Positions 9,688-17,921 are shown, counted from the stretch's first letter. The stretch is DNA of 64,000 nucleotides from Streptomyces sp. Tu6071 (GCF_000213055.1 NZ_CM001165.1:6312945-6376944); one strand, 5' to 3'. Numbers and translations: made by a program. The notes: generated from the sequence alone by a model not told the origin.

Positions 9688-10640
9688 CGCGCACCCCCCG
9701 GGCGCCGCGCGACGACGAGCCGCGCCGCGACGCACACCCCGAGCGCCGCCCACGTCACCCGCCGCGAGAGCCGCACCGCCCGCTCGACGTCCGCCACGGC
9801 GACCGGCCGCCCGCGCCGCGCGTTGAGCACGGGCCGGTGCTCGACCCGGCCCCCGTACGACAGCGTCCCGCCGAGCCGCACCCCGAGCGCGCCCGCGAAG
9901 GCCGCCTCGACGGGCCCCGCGTTGGGGCTCGGGTGCCGGTGCGCGTCCTCCCGCACGGCGGCGAGCGCGGTACGGGGCGCGCCGCCCACGAGTGCGGCGA
10001 GCCCGGCGGTGAGCCGGGCGCCCGGGAAGCCCATGACGTCGTCGAGCCGCGCGGCGGACCAGCCGAACCGCAGGTGGCGCGGCGACTTGTGGCCCACCAT
10101 CGCGTCGAGCGTGTTGACGGCCCGGAAGGCGACGAGTCCGGGCACGCCGCCGAGCGCGCCCCACACGAGCGCCCCGACGACCGCGTCCGAGGTGTTCTCG
10201 GCGACGGACTCGACGACGGCGCGCGCGATGCCGTCCGCGTCGAGCCGGCGGGGATCGCGCCCGCACAGGTGCGGCAGGCGCTCGCGCGCGGCGGCGAGAT
10301 CGTCCGCTTCGAGCGCGGCGGCGAGCGCGCGGCCCTCGCGCGCGAGCGACGTACCGCCCACGACGGCCCACGTCACGAGCGCGGTGAGCGCGGCGGACGC
10401 GGCGGGGGAGCGGCGCGCGGCGGTACGGGAGGCGACGGCGGCGAGCGCGGTGGCGCCGCCCGCGCACAGCAGGGTGTGCAGGGCGCCCGCACCGCGCTGG
10501 TCGCGCCACAACGCCTTCTCGGCGACGCCCGCGAGAGACCCGTACGCCGCGACGGGGTGGCCGCGGCGCGGATCGCCGAAGAGGGAGTCGCCGAGCAGAC
10601 CGGCGGTGGCGCCGACCGCGAAAACACGTCCGGCGGACAT
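9684..10640 (-). CDS. cbiB: Adenosylcobinamide-phosphate synthase (CbiB/CobD)
   Basis: A 318-residue integral membrane protein with the CbiB hallmarks: early [16 protein letters not shown], central [27 protein letters not shown], and [16 protein letters not shown]. It attaches the aminopropanol phosphate arm to adenosylcobyric acid at the membrane. It is the first full gene of the cobalamin run and follows a riboswitch and a short leader ORF whose stop ends 4 bases before the ATG. It has no good Shine-Dalgarno of its own, so re-initiation after the leader is likely. Confidence 0.93.
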   Translation of the reverse strand: MSAGRVFAVGATAGLLGDSLFGDPRRGHPVAAYGSLAGVAEKALWRDQRGAGALHTLLCAGGATALAAVASRTAARRSPAASAALTALVTWAVVGGTSLAREGRALAAALEADDLAAARERLPHLCGRDPRRLDADGIARAVVESVAENTSDAVVGALVWGALGGVPGLVAFRAVNTLDAMVGHKSPRHLRFGWSAARLDDVMGFPGARLTAGLAALVGGAPRTALAAVREDAHRHPSPNAGPVEAAFAGALGVRLGGTLSYGGRVEHRPVLNARRGRPVAVADVERAVRLSRRVTWAALGVCVAARLVVARRPGGAR

Positions 10641-10644
10641 GGCG

Positions 10645-10716
10645 TCAGTCCGCCGTCACGCCTCGCCGGGGGAACGGGCGGGCTGGCGGGTGCGCACTGC
10701 GGCGGATGCCGGGCAT
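10645..10716 (-). CDS. 23-residue leader ORF between cobalamin riboswitch and cbiB
   Basis: Directly after the riboswitch the transcript carries AGTAGGAC, seven bases of spacing from AGGA, and an ATG. The frame encodes 23 residues rich in Arg and Pro (start MPGIRRSAHPP) and stops at 10645, with four bases (CGCC) before the cbiB ATG. It has a better ribosome binding site than cbiB itself. It may be the element whose translation is gated by the riboswitch, with cbiB translated by coupling. Whether the peptide itself matters is unknown. Confidence 0.5.
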   Translation of the reverse strand: MPGIRRSAHPPARPFPRRGVTAD

Positions 10717-10734
10717 GGGGGTGTCCTACTCTCA

Positions 10735-10885
10735 GGGTCCGCGCCCTGGTACGACGTGATTCGGCGCCGGGAGTTCCTGACTCACGGGGATCACTCCCCG
10801 CTCACAGTGGCGGGACCGCGCCGGATTCGCACCGGTACTTCCTCCACAGCCGCCGAAATGGCCCCGGCAGTGCATCACGCCCCGA
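10735..10885 (-). promoter_or_regulatory. Cobalamin (adenosylcobalamin) riboswitch
   Basis: Read on the minus strand, the region contains the conserved cobalamin aptamer core in the right order: GGAAGTACCGGTG then GAATCCGG (10821-10835), GGTCCCGCCACTGTGA (B12-box element around 10802-10817), a GGGGAGT...ACTCCCGG pairing, and GTCAGGAACTCCCGG (10767-10782). It lies just upstream of the cbiB-cobQ-chelatase-cobO-cobB genes. In this family, high cobalamin shuts expression, in actinobacteria often by hiding the ribosome binding site. The outer boundaries given are approximate. Confidence 0.9.
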
Positions 10886-10994
10886 GACCGGGCGTCAACT
10901 CGCACTTGACGCACTCCGGGCACATCGCCCGGTCCGGACGTCCGGCCCCCCGCGCCCCCGCCCACGTCGCACGGACGCCCCGCCCGCCCACGCG

Positions 10995-11035
10995 AAAGCC
11001 CCGCGCCGCCCCCCGTGCGGGGGGCCTCGCGGGGC
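10995..11035 (-). terminator. Terminator of the pit operon
   Basis: On the minus strand, GCCCCGCG...CCCCCCG is followed by CAC and the complementary GGGGGG...CGCGGGGC, then TTTCG. This is a long GC hairpin with a short T stretch, placed 19 bp after the stop of the last pit-operon gene. Confidence 0.6.
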
Positions 11036-11053
11036 CCGTGGTGCCGGTCCGTC

Positions 11054-11308
11054 TCAGGCCACGATCACGTAGATCCCGAACGCGACGGCCGCGAGGCACA
11101 CGCCGAAGCACGCGTACGCGCCGAGCCGGGCGAGCAGCGCCTGCCCGCCCGCGCCCGTACCGCCGCCCGTACCGCCGTCCTCCGCCGCCGTCGCCGCCGA
11201 GGCGCGCGAGAGGCCCGCGATGCCGAGGGCGAAGGCGCCGCCGAGGCCCACGGTGACGAGCAGGCTCACGCCGAAGACGGAGCCGAGTGCCGCCCAGTCG
11301 ATGTTCAT
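11054..11308 (-). CDS. Small membrane protein accompanying Pit transporter
   Basis: An 84-residue protein with two predicted membrane helices: residues about 10-32 (VFGVSLLVTVGLGGAFALGI) and about 62-83 (ending AVAFGIYVIVA). A Gly/Ala/Thr-rich loop separates them. It follows the Pit gene by 11 bp and has AAAGGAA upstream of its ATG, so the two are co-transcribed. From memory such a small protein is commonly found beside Pit genes in streptomycetes. Its function is not established; a helper of the transporter is an inference from position. Confidence 0.7.
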   Translation of the reverse strand: MNIDWAALGSVFGVSLLVTVGLGGAFALGIAGLSRASAATAAEDGGTGGGTGAGGQALLARLGAYACFGVCLAAVAFGIYVIVA

Positions 11309-11319
11309 GCCGGTTCCTT

Positions 11320-12612
11320 TCAGGCCGCGGTGCCGGAGCCCGCGGTGTGACGCGGGGTCTCGGCCGTCGCCGGGGCGGGGAGTTCCGCCGTGAGCGGGGG
11401 GTGGAGTGCGTCGGGCGCCTCGGCGGCCGTCGGCTGGACCGGCACCGTGAGCGTCCCGGCGGGCGGCGGCGCGACCGAGGCGAGGGCCTGGGTGATCACT
11501 CCGGCGGGCTCGGCGTCGCCGGTCACGTCGTGGTGGCTCACCGGCCGGCGCCGCGACAGGACGTAGATCGTCGCGGCTCCCGCGAGGAGCAGCACCCCGG
11601 TGAGCACGACGCCCCATGTGCCCTGGCGGGTCAGGAACTCGGCGCCCGCGCCGACGAGCGCGGCGGCGGGGAGCGTGAGCAGCCAGGCGATCGCCATCCG
11701 CCCGGCCGTGGACCAGCGCACCGTGCCGCCCTTGCGCCCGAGGCCCGCGCCCATCACCGAGCCGGAGCACGCCTGGGTCGTGGAGAGCGAGAAGCCGAGG
11801 TGCGAGGAGGCGAGGATGACGGTCGCCGCGCCGGTCTGCGAGGCGAAGCCCTGCGGCGGTTCGAGGTCGGTGAGTCCGGTGCCCATCGTGCGGATGATGC
11901 GCCAGCCGCCGAGGTACGTGCCGAGCGCGATCGCGCACCCGGCCGAGAGGATCACCCACACCGGCGGGTTGGCCCCCGGCTTGAGCACATCGCCCGTGAC
12001 GAGGGCGAGCGTGATGATGCCCATCGTCTTCTGCGCGTCGTTGGTCCCGTGCGCGAGCGAGACGAGCCCGGCCGAGGCGATCTGCCCCACCCTGTAGCCC
12101 TTCGCCCCGGTCTTCTCGTCGACACCGCGGGTCAGCCGGTACGTCAGCCGGGTGGCCGCGAAGGCGGCGAGCCCCGCGACGACGGGCGCCGCCACGGCGG
12201 GGATCACGATCTTGGTGACGATCGTGCCGCCGTTGATGCTGGAGAAGCCCGCCGACATGACGGCCGCCCCGATGAGCCCGCCGAAGAGGGCGTGCGAGGA
12301 GCTGGAGGGCAGGCCGAGCAGCCAGGTGAGGAGGTTCCACAGGATGGCGCCGACGAGCGCCGCGAAGATCACTTCCGTCCTGAGCCCGGACTCGTCGACG
12401 ATTCCCCCGGAGATCGTCTTGGCGACCTCCACCGAGAGGAAGGCACCCACGAGGTTGAGCGCCGCGGACATCGCCACGGCCGTCTTGGGCTTGAGGGCGC
12501 CGGTGGAGATGGTGGTCGCCATCGCGTTGGCGGTGTCGTGGAAACCGTTCGTGAAGTCGAACACGAGAGCGGTGACGATCACGATCCCGAGGAGAAGCGT
12601 GATGTGTTCCAT
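11320..12612 (-). CDS. pit: Low-affinity inorganic phosphate transporter (Pit family)
   Basis: A 430-residue polytopic membrane protein with the two PiT signature repeats: FDFTNGFHDTANAMATTI near the N-terminus and SLAHGTNDAQKTMGI in the second half, plus GLPSSSSHALFGG. PiT proteins import metal-phosphate with protons. The C-terminus has a long hydrophilic, Pro/Ala-rich tail of about 90 residues that is not typical of bacterial PiT cores. A PHO-box-like direct repeat lies 48-69 bp upstream of the ATG. The start has no strong Shine-Dalgarno, but the N-terminus (MEHITLLLGIVIVTALVFDF) matches family beginnings. Confidence 0.92.
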   Translation of the reverse strand: MEHITLLLGIVIVTALVFDFTNGFHDTANAMATTISTGALKPKTAVAMSAALNLVGAFLSVEVAKTISGGIVDESGLRTEVIFAALVGAILWNLLTWLLGLPSSSSHALFGGLIGAAVMSAGFSSINGGTIVTKIVIPAVAAPVVAGLAAFAATRLTYRLTRGVDEKTGAKGYRVGQIASAGLVSLAHGTNDAQKTMGIITLALVTGDVLKPGANPPVWVILSAGCAIALGTYLGGWRIIRTMGTGLTDLEPPQGFASQTGAATVILASSHLGFSLSTTQACSGSVMGAGLGRKGGTVRWSTAGRMAIAWLLTLPAAALVGAGAEFLTRQGTWGVVLTGVLLLAGAATIYVLSRRRPVSHHDVTGDAEPAGVITQALASVAPPPAGTLTVPVQPTAAEAPDALHPPLTAELPAPATAETPRHTAGSGTAA

Positions 12613-12659
12613 TTACCCAGGCTTCTGTTGGACGTCAATGTCACGCCGAACGTAAGCAA

Positions 12660-12681
12660 TCCGAGTGAACGGAAGATGAAC
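12660..12681 (-). promoter_or_regulatory. PHO-box-like direct repeat upstream of pit
   Basis: On the minus strand two adjacent 11-base units read GTTCATCTTCC and GTTCACTCGGA. They share GTTCAYYY and are spaced exactly as in Streptomyces PhoP operators, whose consensus unit is about G(G/T)TCAYYYR(G/C)G. The site ends 47 bp before the pit start codon. Regulation of pit by PhoP under phosphate limitation is the natural reading, based on known family behaviour; activation or repression cannot be told from sequence. Confidence 0.65.
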
Positions 12682-12839
12682 TGGGGCGGGCGCTGTGGTG
12701 ACCCCGTCCGGAGCGGCCCCTCGCGCGGGCCCGTGCGCGGGACCCGGGGCGCCGCCGGCGCGGGTTCCGCTTGCGCCCCGTACCCGTCCGCCGCCCCTCC
12801 CGCACCACCGCGCCCCGCGCCCCTTCCCTCGACGCCCCC

Positions 12840-13568
12840 TCAGCCGTCCGTGAAGCGCTCCAGGTCCCCCTGGGACCCGTTGAACACGTTCTGGTCACCG
12901 GGCAGCGGTCCCTTCACCGCGTACTGCCACAGCGTCCAGTACGCCCACCCCGCCGGCAGCGTCCCCGGGCTGTCTGCCCAGTTCGCGAGCCACAGCGGGT
13001 GCGTGTCGGCGAAGGCCGTGCTGCGCCCGGTGCAGGTGTTCCACCAGTGCGCGCTCGTGTAGATCATCGGCCGCCGCCCGGTCAGCCGCAGCGTCTCGTC
13101 GCTGAAGTCGCTGATCCAGGCGCGCATCCTCTGCTTGCTGATGCCGTAGCACTTGTGCTGGGTGTTGTACGGGTTCGCCTCCAGGTCGAGCGCGGGCGGC
13201 AGCGTCCGCCCGTCCGGCCGCCAGTCGCCCCCGTTGCGCACGAAGTAGGCGGCCTGATCGGCGCCGGAGGAGCGGTCGGGCAGCGCGAAGTGGTACGCGC
13301 CGCGCAGCAGCCCCGCTTTCGCCGCGTCGTCGTACTGCTTCCGGAAGACCGGGCTGCGGTACGTGGTCGACTCGGTCGCCTTCACGTACGTGAACCGCGC
13401 GCCCTTGGCGCGCGCGTCGGCGAAGTTCACCTTCTCCTGGTGCGCGGAGACGTCGTGCCCGCGCGGCCCCTCGGGCCCGGCCGCGAGGGCCGGGGTCGCG
13501 GAGAGGGCCGCGGCGGCGAGGACCGCCGGGCCGAGCAGGACGGAACGGGTGCGGCGAAGAAGCCTCAT
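12840..13568 (-). CDS. Secreted glycoside hydrolase family 25 (lysozyme-like) protein
   Basis: A 242-residue protein with a signal peptide (RLLRRTRSV, then an Ala-rich core, cleavage near ALAAGPE). The mature part begins RGHDVSAHQ, the GH25 start with the first catalytic-site aspartate. FTYVKATES, GAYHFA, ALDLEANPY (the D.E catalytic pair), RPMIYTSAHWW and a C-terminal WQY block follow. GH25 enzymes are muramidases cutting peptidoglycan. It is a single domain with no visible wall-binding repeat. The ATG was chosen because it heads the signal peptide; the ribosome binding site is weak. Confidence 0.88.
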   Translation of the reverse strand: MRLLRRTRSVLLGPAVLAAAALSATPALAAGPEGPRGHDVSAHQEKVNFADARAKGARFTYVKATESTTYRSPVFRKQYDDAAKAGLLRGAYHFALPDRSSGADQAAYFVRNGGDWRPDGRTLPPALDLEANPYNTQHKCYGISKQRMRAWISDFSDETLRLTGRRPMIYTSAHWWNTCTGRSTAFADTHPLWLANWADSPGTLPAGWAYWTLWQYAVKGPLPGDQNVFNGSQGDLERFTDG

Positions 13569-13707
13569 GGAGCCCCCGGCGGGAAGAGGACGAACGGAAA
13601 TCCTGCCGAGCGTAACGGCTGATACATATGCAAAACGGTAAATAAGCCCGCGATTCGCGATGCTCATCCGTCCGCGTCCCCGGAAAAGCGGCTGCGAGGA
13701 TACGGGC

Positions 13708-14400
13708 ATGACACGGACCCCGGGATCCGACACCCGCGCCGCCTGGGCGGAACTGCTCGCCACGGCGCGCCGCAGCGTCGCGGACGGACTCGTCACGGGC
13801 ACCTCCGGCAACGTCTCCGTACGCGTCGAGGACCCGGCGCTCGGCACGCTCGTCCTCGTCACCCCGACGGGCGTCCCGTACGGGGAACTCGGCCCGGACG
13901 ACCTCGTGGCCGTCGACCCGGCGGGCCGGCAGGTGCTCGGCACCCTGCGCCCGACGAGCGAACTCCCGCTCCACCTCGCCGTCCACCGGGACCGCCCCGA
14001 GGCCAGGGCCGTCGTCCACACGCACGCGGTGCACGCGACGGCGGCCTCGCTCCTGGTCGACGAGATCCCGCCCGTCCACTACGTCACGGCCCTCTTCGGC
14101 GGCCCGGTCCGCGTCGCCCCGTACGCCCTCTACGGCAGCGAGGCCCTGGCCGAGGCGGTCCGCACCGCCCTGACGGACCGCACCGCCTGCCTCCTCGCCC
14201 ACCACGGCACCCTGACCCTCGGGCCCGACCTCCCCACGGCCTACGACCGCACCAGCCAGCTCGACTGGCTCTGCCACGTCTGGCTCACGGCCGCCGCGCT
14301 CCCGGACCGCACACCGCGCGTCCTGTCCCCGGACGAGCTGGCGGAGGCGGCCCGCGCACTGAGCGGCTACGGACAGCCGCCGGGCGGGACGGCGGACTGA
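13708..14400 (+). CDS. Class II aldolase/adducin family protein (L-fuculose-phosphate aldolase-like)
   Basis: The 230-residue protein matches zinc-dependent class II aldolases. It has GLVTGTSGNVSVR near residue 30, a PTSELPLHLAVHR block with the catalytic acidic residue, the zinc-binding histidines in VVHTHAVHATAAS, and LLAHHGTLTLG carrying the third histidine. Family members cleave sugar phosphates such as fuculose-1-phosphate, or act in methionine salvage; the exact substrate is open. ATG 13708 has GAGGA 8 bases upstream. The gene is divergent from the GH25 gene. Confidence 0.85.
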   Translation: MTRTPGSDTRAAWAELLATARRSVADGLVTGTSGNVSVRVEDPALGTLVLVTPTGVPYGELGPDDLVAVDPAGRQVLGTLRPTSELPLHLAVHRDRPEARAVVHTHAVHATAASLLVDEIPPVHYVTALFGGPVRVAPYALYGSEALAEAVRTALTDRTACLLAHHGTLTLGPDLPTAYDRTSQLDWLCHVWLTAAALPDRTPRVLSPDELAEAARALSGYGQPPGGTAD

Positions 14401-14619
14401 CAGAGGCGCAGGGCCCGAAGGGGCCGGGGCCCCGGGCATGAGCCGTCCGGCGTCTCCCGGCCCGCACGGTACGAGCCCCGCCCCCTCGTGCCCTCACCGC
14501 CGGGTCGCCACTGCGCCGCACGGGCGCACTGCCGGGCCGGGGCGGGAGGAGCGCCCGAGAAGGGGAAGACGCCTGGAAGGCGCTCCGCATCCCGCAGGTG
14601 CCCGGAGAGGAATCGTCCC

Positions 14620-15300
14620 GTGCCGAAACCGAGCCGTACCGCCCTGCCCCGCATCCCCGCCCCCCACCACCTCGGCCGCCATCTCACCCGCCGCCTCCCC
14701 ACCCGCTTCCGCGTCCTCCTCGTCGCCCGCCGCCTCCCCGTCGTCGGCCCGGCCCTCACCGCCCGCCGCCTGGTGCGTCTCGCCCGGCTGGCCCGCCGCC
14801 ACCGCCCGAGCCGCCGCCCCGCCAAAGGCTGGCGGCCCCCCGCCCCACCCCGCCCGGCCGCACGCGGCCCCCTTCCCGTGCCCCCGGCGCCCTCGTCCCC
14901 CCGCACCGTCCTCACCCACCCGCGGCCGTCCGGTGGCCGGGTCGCGCGGGCGGGCGGAGACTGGCGGGGTGCGCACCGTGAAGACCACCGCCCAAGCGAC
15001 CGCGGCGGCGCTGACCGCCCTGCTCGGCGCCGGTGCCGCGGCCGTCGCCGCCGGGCGGCTCGCGGGCGAGGCGGGCCTGCGGCCCCGCCCCGGCCGCCCG
15101 CTCCCCACCGAGCCGAAACTCACCGTGCACACCGCGACCGCCGACCGCGTCACCCTCACCCGCGCCCTCGCCTCGCTCCGCCCCGGCGTCTACGGCCTCG
15201 CGGGCGAGGACGGCAGGCACGCCTCCGTCGGGCGGGTGCTCGAGGCGGAGGCGCACAAGGCGGACACGGTGGTACGCGAACTCCTCGACGGAGCAGGTGA
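14620..15300 (+). CDS. Doubtful Arg-rich hypothetical ORF overlapping the hydrolase gene
   Basis: A GTG at 14620 has GGAGAGG nine bases upstream, and its first 90 or so codons show strong G/C third-position bias. The product is very basic and begins VPKPSRTALPRIP, with recurring RRL units (RFRVLLVARRLPVVG). The frame stays open into the hydrolase gene and loses the codon bias there, so the true 3' end is uncertain. It could be a short real gene, a frameshifted remnant, or chance. The rest of 14401-14968 shows no other gene. Confidence 0.3.
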   Translation: MPKPSRTALPRIPAPHHLGRHLTRRLPTRFRVLLVARRLPVVGPALTARRLVRLARLARRHRPSRRPAKGWRPPAPPRPAARGPLPVPPAPSSPRTVLTHPRPSGGRVARAGGDWRGAHREDHRPSDRGGADRPARRRCRGRRRRAARGRGGPAAPPRPPAPHRAETHRAHRDRRPRHPHPRPRLAPPRRLRPRGRGRQARLRRAGARGGGAQGGHGGTRTPRRSR

Positions 15301-16108
15301 GTTCAAGCCAGGAGCGCACGCGCAGCTCACCCCGCAGGTCTACACGGGCACACCGCGCACGGCGCTGGGCCTCGACTACGAGGACGTCGAGATCGCGGGC
15401 CTGCCGGGCGCGCTGCCCGCGTGGTTCGTCCCGGCGGCCCGCGCGACGTGGGTGATCGCCGCGCACGGACTCGGCACGACCCGGGAACACGCGCTCGTGC
15501 TCATGGACTTCCTGCACCGGCAGCAGTTCCCCGTGCTCGCCCTCGCCTACCGCGGCGACCCGGGCGCCCCGGCGGCCGAGGGCGGCCTCTCGCGGTTCGG
15601 CGCGGACGAGTGGCAGGACCTCGAAGCGGCGGTGCGGTGGGCCGTGCGGCACGGGGCGCGGCGCGTCGTCCTGCTCGGCTGGTCCACGGGGGCGTCGATG
15701 GCGCTGCGCGTCGCGGCGCGCTCGGAGCACCGCGACCGCATCGCGGGCCTGGTCCTCGACTCACCTGTCCTGAGCTGGCAGTACGCGCTCGAAGGGCTCG
15801 CCAGGGCCCGCCGCACCCCGGGCTTCGTGCTGCCGCTCGCGGTACGGGCGGCGGAGGGCCGCGCGGGCCTGCCGAAGGAACGCGTCGACAGGGCGGCCGA
15901 CCCGCAGGCCCTGCGCGTCCCGGTCTTCCTCGCCCAGAGCGAGGACGACGCCCTCGCCCCCTACCCCCTGGCCCGCGCCTTCGCCCGCTCCCGCCCCGAC
16001 CTGATCGTCACCCACACGGTCGACAAGGCCCCCCACAGCGCCGCCTGGAACCGCGACCCGACCACCTACGAGGAAGCCCTCCGCCGCTTCCTGACCCCCT
16101 TGATGTAA
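14969..16108 (+). CDS. Alpha/beta hydrolase with N-terminal membrane or signal segment
   Basis: About 379 residues. The N-terminus (basic, then Ala/Leu-rich to about residue 27) is a signal anchor or signal peptide. The hydrolase core starts near AAHGLGTTREHAL (oxyanion HG). The nucleophile elbow is GWSTGAS, with the serine in G-W-S-T-G. The acid and base are likely in AQSEDDALAP and DKAPHSAAW. Substrate is unknown. GTG 14969 was preferred over GTG 14978 because it adds a positive N-terminus; both are possible. Downstream lie two copies of a 27-bp intergenic repeat. Confidence 0.78.
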   Translation: MRTVKTTAQATAAALTALLGAGAAAVAAGRLAGEAGLRPRPGRPLPTEPKLTVHTATADRVTLTRALASLRPGVYGLAGEDGRHASVGRVLEAEAHKADTVVRELLDGAGEFKPGAHAQLTPQVYTGTPRTALGLDYEDVEIAGLPGALPAWFVPAARATWVIAAHGLGTTREHALVLMDFLHRQQFPVLALAYRGDPGAPAAEGGLSRFGADEWQDLEAAVRWAVRHGARRVVLLGWSTGASMALRVAARSEHRDRIAGLVLDSPVLSWQYALEGLARARRTPGFVLPLAVRAAEGRAGLPKERVDRAADPQALRVPVFLAQSEDDALAPYPLARAFARSRPDLIVTHTVDKAPHSAAWNRDPTTYEEALRRFLTPLM

Positions 16109-16140
16109 CAGCCCCCCATCCCAGCCGCTCCCCACATCCC

Positions 16141-16279
16141 AGCCCCTCCGGCGCTTGAGGAGCGGGGCCGGGGGCGGAGCCCCGAGGGGCACGCCCGGCG
16201 GGCCAGTCCCCAACCGTTCGGGCCGACCGAAATTCAGCCCCTCCGGCGCTTGAGGAGCGGGGCCCGGGGCAGAGCCCCG
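16141..16279. repeat. Two copies of a dispersed 27-bp intergenic repeat
   Basis: The 27-mer beginning AGCCCCTCCGGCGCTTGAGG and ending AGCGGGG occurs identically at 16141-16167 and 16236-16262. Each copy is followed by a short CGGGGC..GAGCCCCG hairpin. CCCCTCC pairs with the GGAGCGGGG end, so each copy can fold. Related copies lie at 17841 and 17878. They probably act as terminators or are mobile-like dispersed repeats of streptomycete intergenic DNA. Confidence 0.75.
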
Positions 16280-16381
16280 CGACGCCCCGCCCGGCCCGGA
16301 CCCACCCCCGAACACCCCTTTCGTACCGGTCTCGCGCATTCCGTTTGGGCTTTCGGGCCGTCAACGGGGAGACTGCCTTGC

Positions 16382-17803
16382 GTGACGTCCCGTATCCCGC
16401 GCGACTCCAGGCTCCGACTCGTCGGCCGCGCCCCGCTCGCGGCTCCCGTCCGTACGGTCGCGGAAGGGCGGCCACGCCGTCCCGCTCCCCGCCCGCCGGA
16501 GGGCACCCCGCCCCCCACCGAACTGGCCCGCGCGGCCCGCACCGTCCTCGCCGGCGCCGCCGCGCTCGCCCGCTGGAGCGCCGAAGCCCTCCGCCCCGCC
16601 GCCACCGGCCCCCTGCGCACCCCACCCCCGGCCCCCCGCGGCCACGAGGGCACGCTCAGCCCCGCCCAGGCCGGCCAGGCCGCGGCGGCGCTCGGCCTCC
16701 GGCCCGCCGAGGTGCGCGCCCACTGGGACGCCGCCCGGCTCGCCGGTCTCGTCGAGACCCACGGCGGCCACGCCCGCCCCGGCTGGCGGCTGCGGGCCTG
16801 GGACCGCGACGACATGGCGGTGCTGCGCGGCTGGGTCGCGCTCTTCGACGCCTGGTCGCTCTTCCACCCCGCGCACGCCGAGTCCGCGACCCCCATCGAC
16901 CCCACGGCCGTCGCCGAGGTCGTCGAGGCGATGCCGCAGCTCCTCTCGGTGCTCCAGCTCTCGGCCGGCACGGCCCCCCGCGAAGAGCTGCTCGACCTCC
17001 TCGACCAGCGGATCACCGAGCTGCGTGACGCGCGTTGCGAACTTCCCGCGCCCGGCCTCACCGTGCCCGCGCCGGCCCCGCTCCCCGAGTTGTTCGACTG
17101 GGCGCTCGACCGGCTCGCGGGCGTCGGCGCCCTCACGCTCCCCGAGGGGGACGGCGGGGACATCGCGCTCACCCCGCTCGGGAGCTGGGCGGTGTGGGTC
17201 AAGCTCGAACAGATCTGCGTCGCCGCGCAGTCCCCGGCCGGGAACATCGAGCAGTCCGCCGAGGACATGCTGCGCGGCTGCGTACGGCTGCGCCCCGGCG
17301 AGGCCCGTGCCGAGTACCGCGCCTGGATCGCCGCCCGCACCGTGGGCACCGCCGTGCAGGAGCTCCTCGACGCCGCGCGCGGCGACGACGCGCTGCTGCG
17401 CCAGCTCGCCTTCGAGGCGTTGCGCGCGGTCGGCGCCCCCGCCGAGCCGGGCGTCCGCGAGGTCAGCGCGGACCTGCCGCTGCGCCCGTACGCGCTCCTC
17501 TGGCTCGCCGAGCAGGAGGGCGGCGACGCCGAGGACGCGCACGCGCTCCTCACCCGCGAGGAGTCGACCTGGCTGTGGATCGACACGGCGGCGGCCCTCA
17601 ACGACCACGGCGACACCGAACTCCTCGTGCGCCACATCGAGGCCGCCCACCAGCCCACGATCCCGGCCCTCCTCGACGAGGTACGCGCCGCGGGCCACCC
17701 CCTCACCGTGCAGGTCCTCCTGGCCCTCGCGGCGGCCCATCCCGACCCGGCCCTCGCCAAAGCGGTCCGCAGAGCGGCCTTCCAGGTCCACACGGGGGGC
17801 TGA
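16382..17803 (+). CDS. Conserved hypothetical protein, helix-rich, possible winged-helix segment
   Basis: A 473-residue soluble protein that I do not recognise with certainty. Residues about 1-75 are basic and Pro-rich. Residues about 95-140 (TLSPAQAGQAAAALGL...RPGWRL) could form a helix-turn-helix or winged-helix unit. The rest is mostly amphipathic alpha helix, with the C-terminal 200 residues resembling HEAT-like helical pairs (LLRQLAFEALRAVG; LTVQVLLALAAAHPDPALAKAV). There are no membrane helices. GTG 16382 has GGGGAGA about 9 bases upstream. It is followed by two more intergenic repeat copies, then the ABC-F leader. Confidence 0.7.
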   Translation: MTSRIPRDSRLRLVGRAPLAAPVRTVAEGRPRRPAPRPPEGTPPPTELARAARTVLAGAAALARWSAEALRPAATGPLRTPPPAPRGHEGTLSPAQAGQAAAALGLRPAEVRAHWDAARLAGLVETHGGHARPGWRLRAWDRDDMAVLRGWVALFDAWSLFHPAHAESATPIDPTAVAEVVEAMPQLLSVLQLSAGTAPREELLDLLDQRITELRDARCELPAPGLTVPAPAPLPELFDWALDRLAGVGALTLPEGDGGDIALTPLGSWAVWVKLEQICVAAQSPAGNIEQSAEDMLRGCVRLRPGEARAEYRAWIAARTVGTAVQELLDAARGDDALLRQLAFEALRAVGAPAEPGVREVSADLPLRPYALLWLAEQEGGDAEDAHALLTREESTWLWIDTAAALNDHGDTELLVRHIEAAHQPTIPALLDEVRAAGHPLTVQVLLALAAAHPDPALAKAVRRAAFQVHTGG

Positions 17804-17840
17804 CCGGAACGAGGGTTCCCGTCCCGGCGGACCGCTCTCC

Positions 17841-17921
17841 AGCCCCTCCGGCGATCGGGGAGCGGGGCCCGCGATCCAGCCCCCGCGGCGGTCGAGGAGC
17901 GGGGCCCGGGGCGGAGCCCCG
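17841..17921. repeat. Two diverged copies of the 27-bp intergenic repeat
   Basis: Units at 17841-17867 and 17878-17904 keep the AGCCCC start and the GGAGCGGGG end of the copies at 16141 and 16236, with changes in the central bases. The second is again followed by the CGGGGCGGAGCCCCG hairpin. They lie between the hypothetical gene and the ABC-F promoter, where they may end transcription. Confidence 0.65.

Noticed and set aside
10732..10965. 77-codon frame within the riboswitch interval
   Set aside because: It overlaps the aptamer core; the RNA structure explains the sequence better.
8257..11256. 999-codon open frame antisense to cobQ and cbiB
   Set aside because: It is a shadow of real genes and crosses the riboswitch region; no ribosome binding site or domain.
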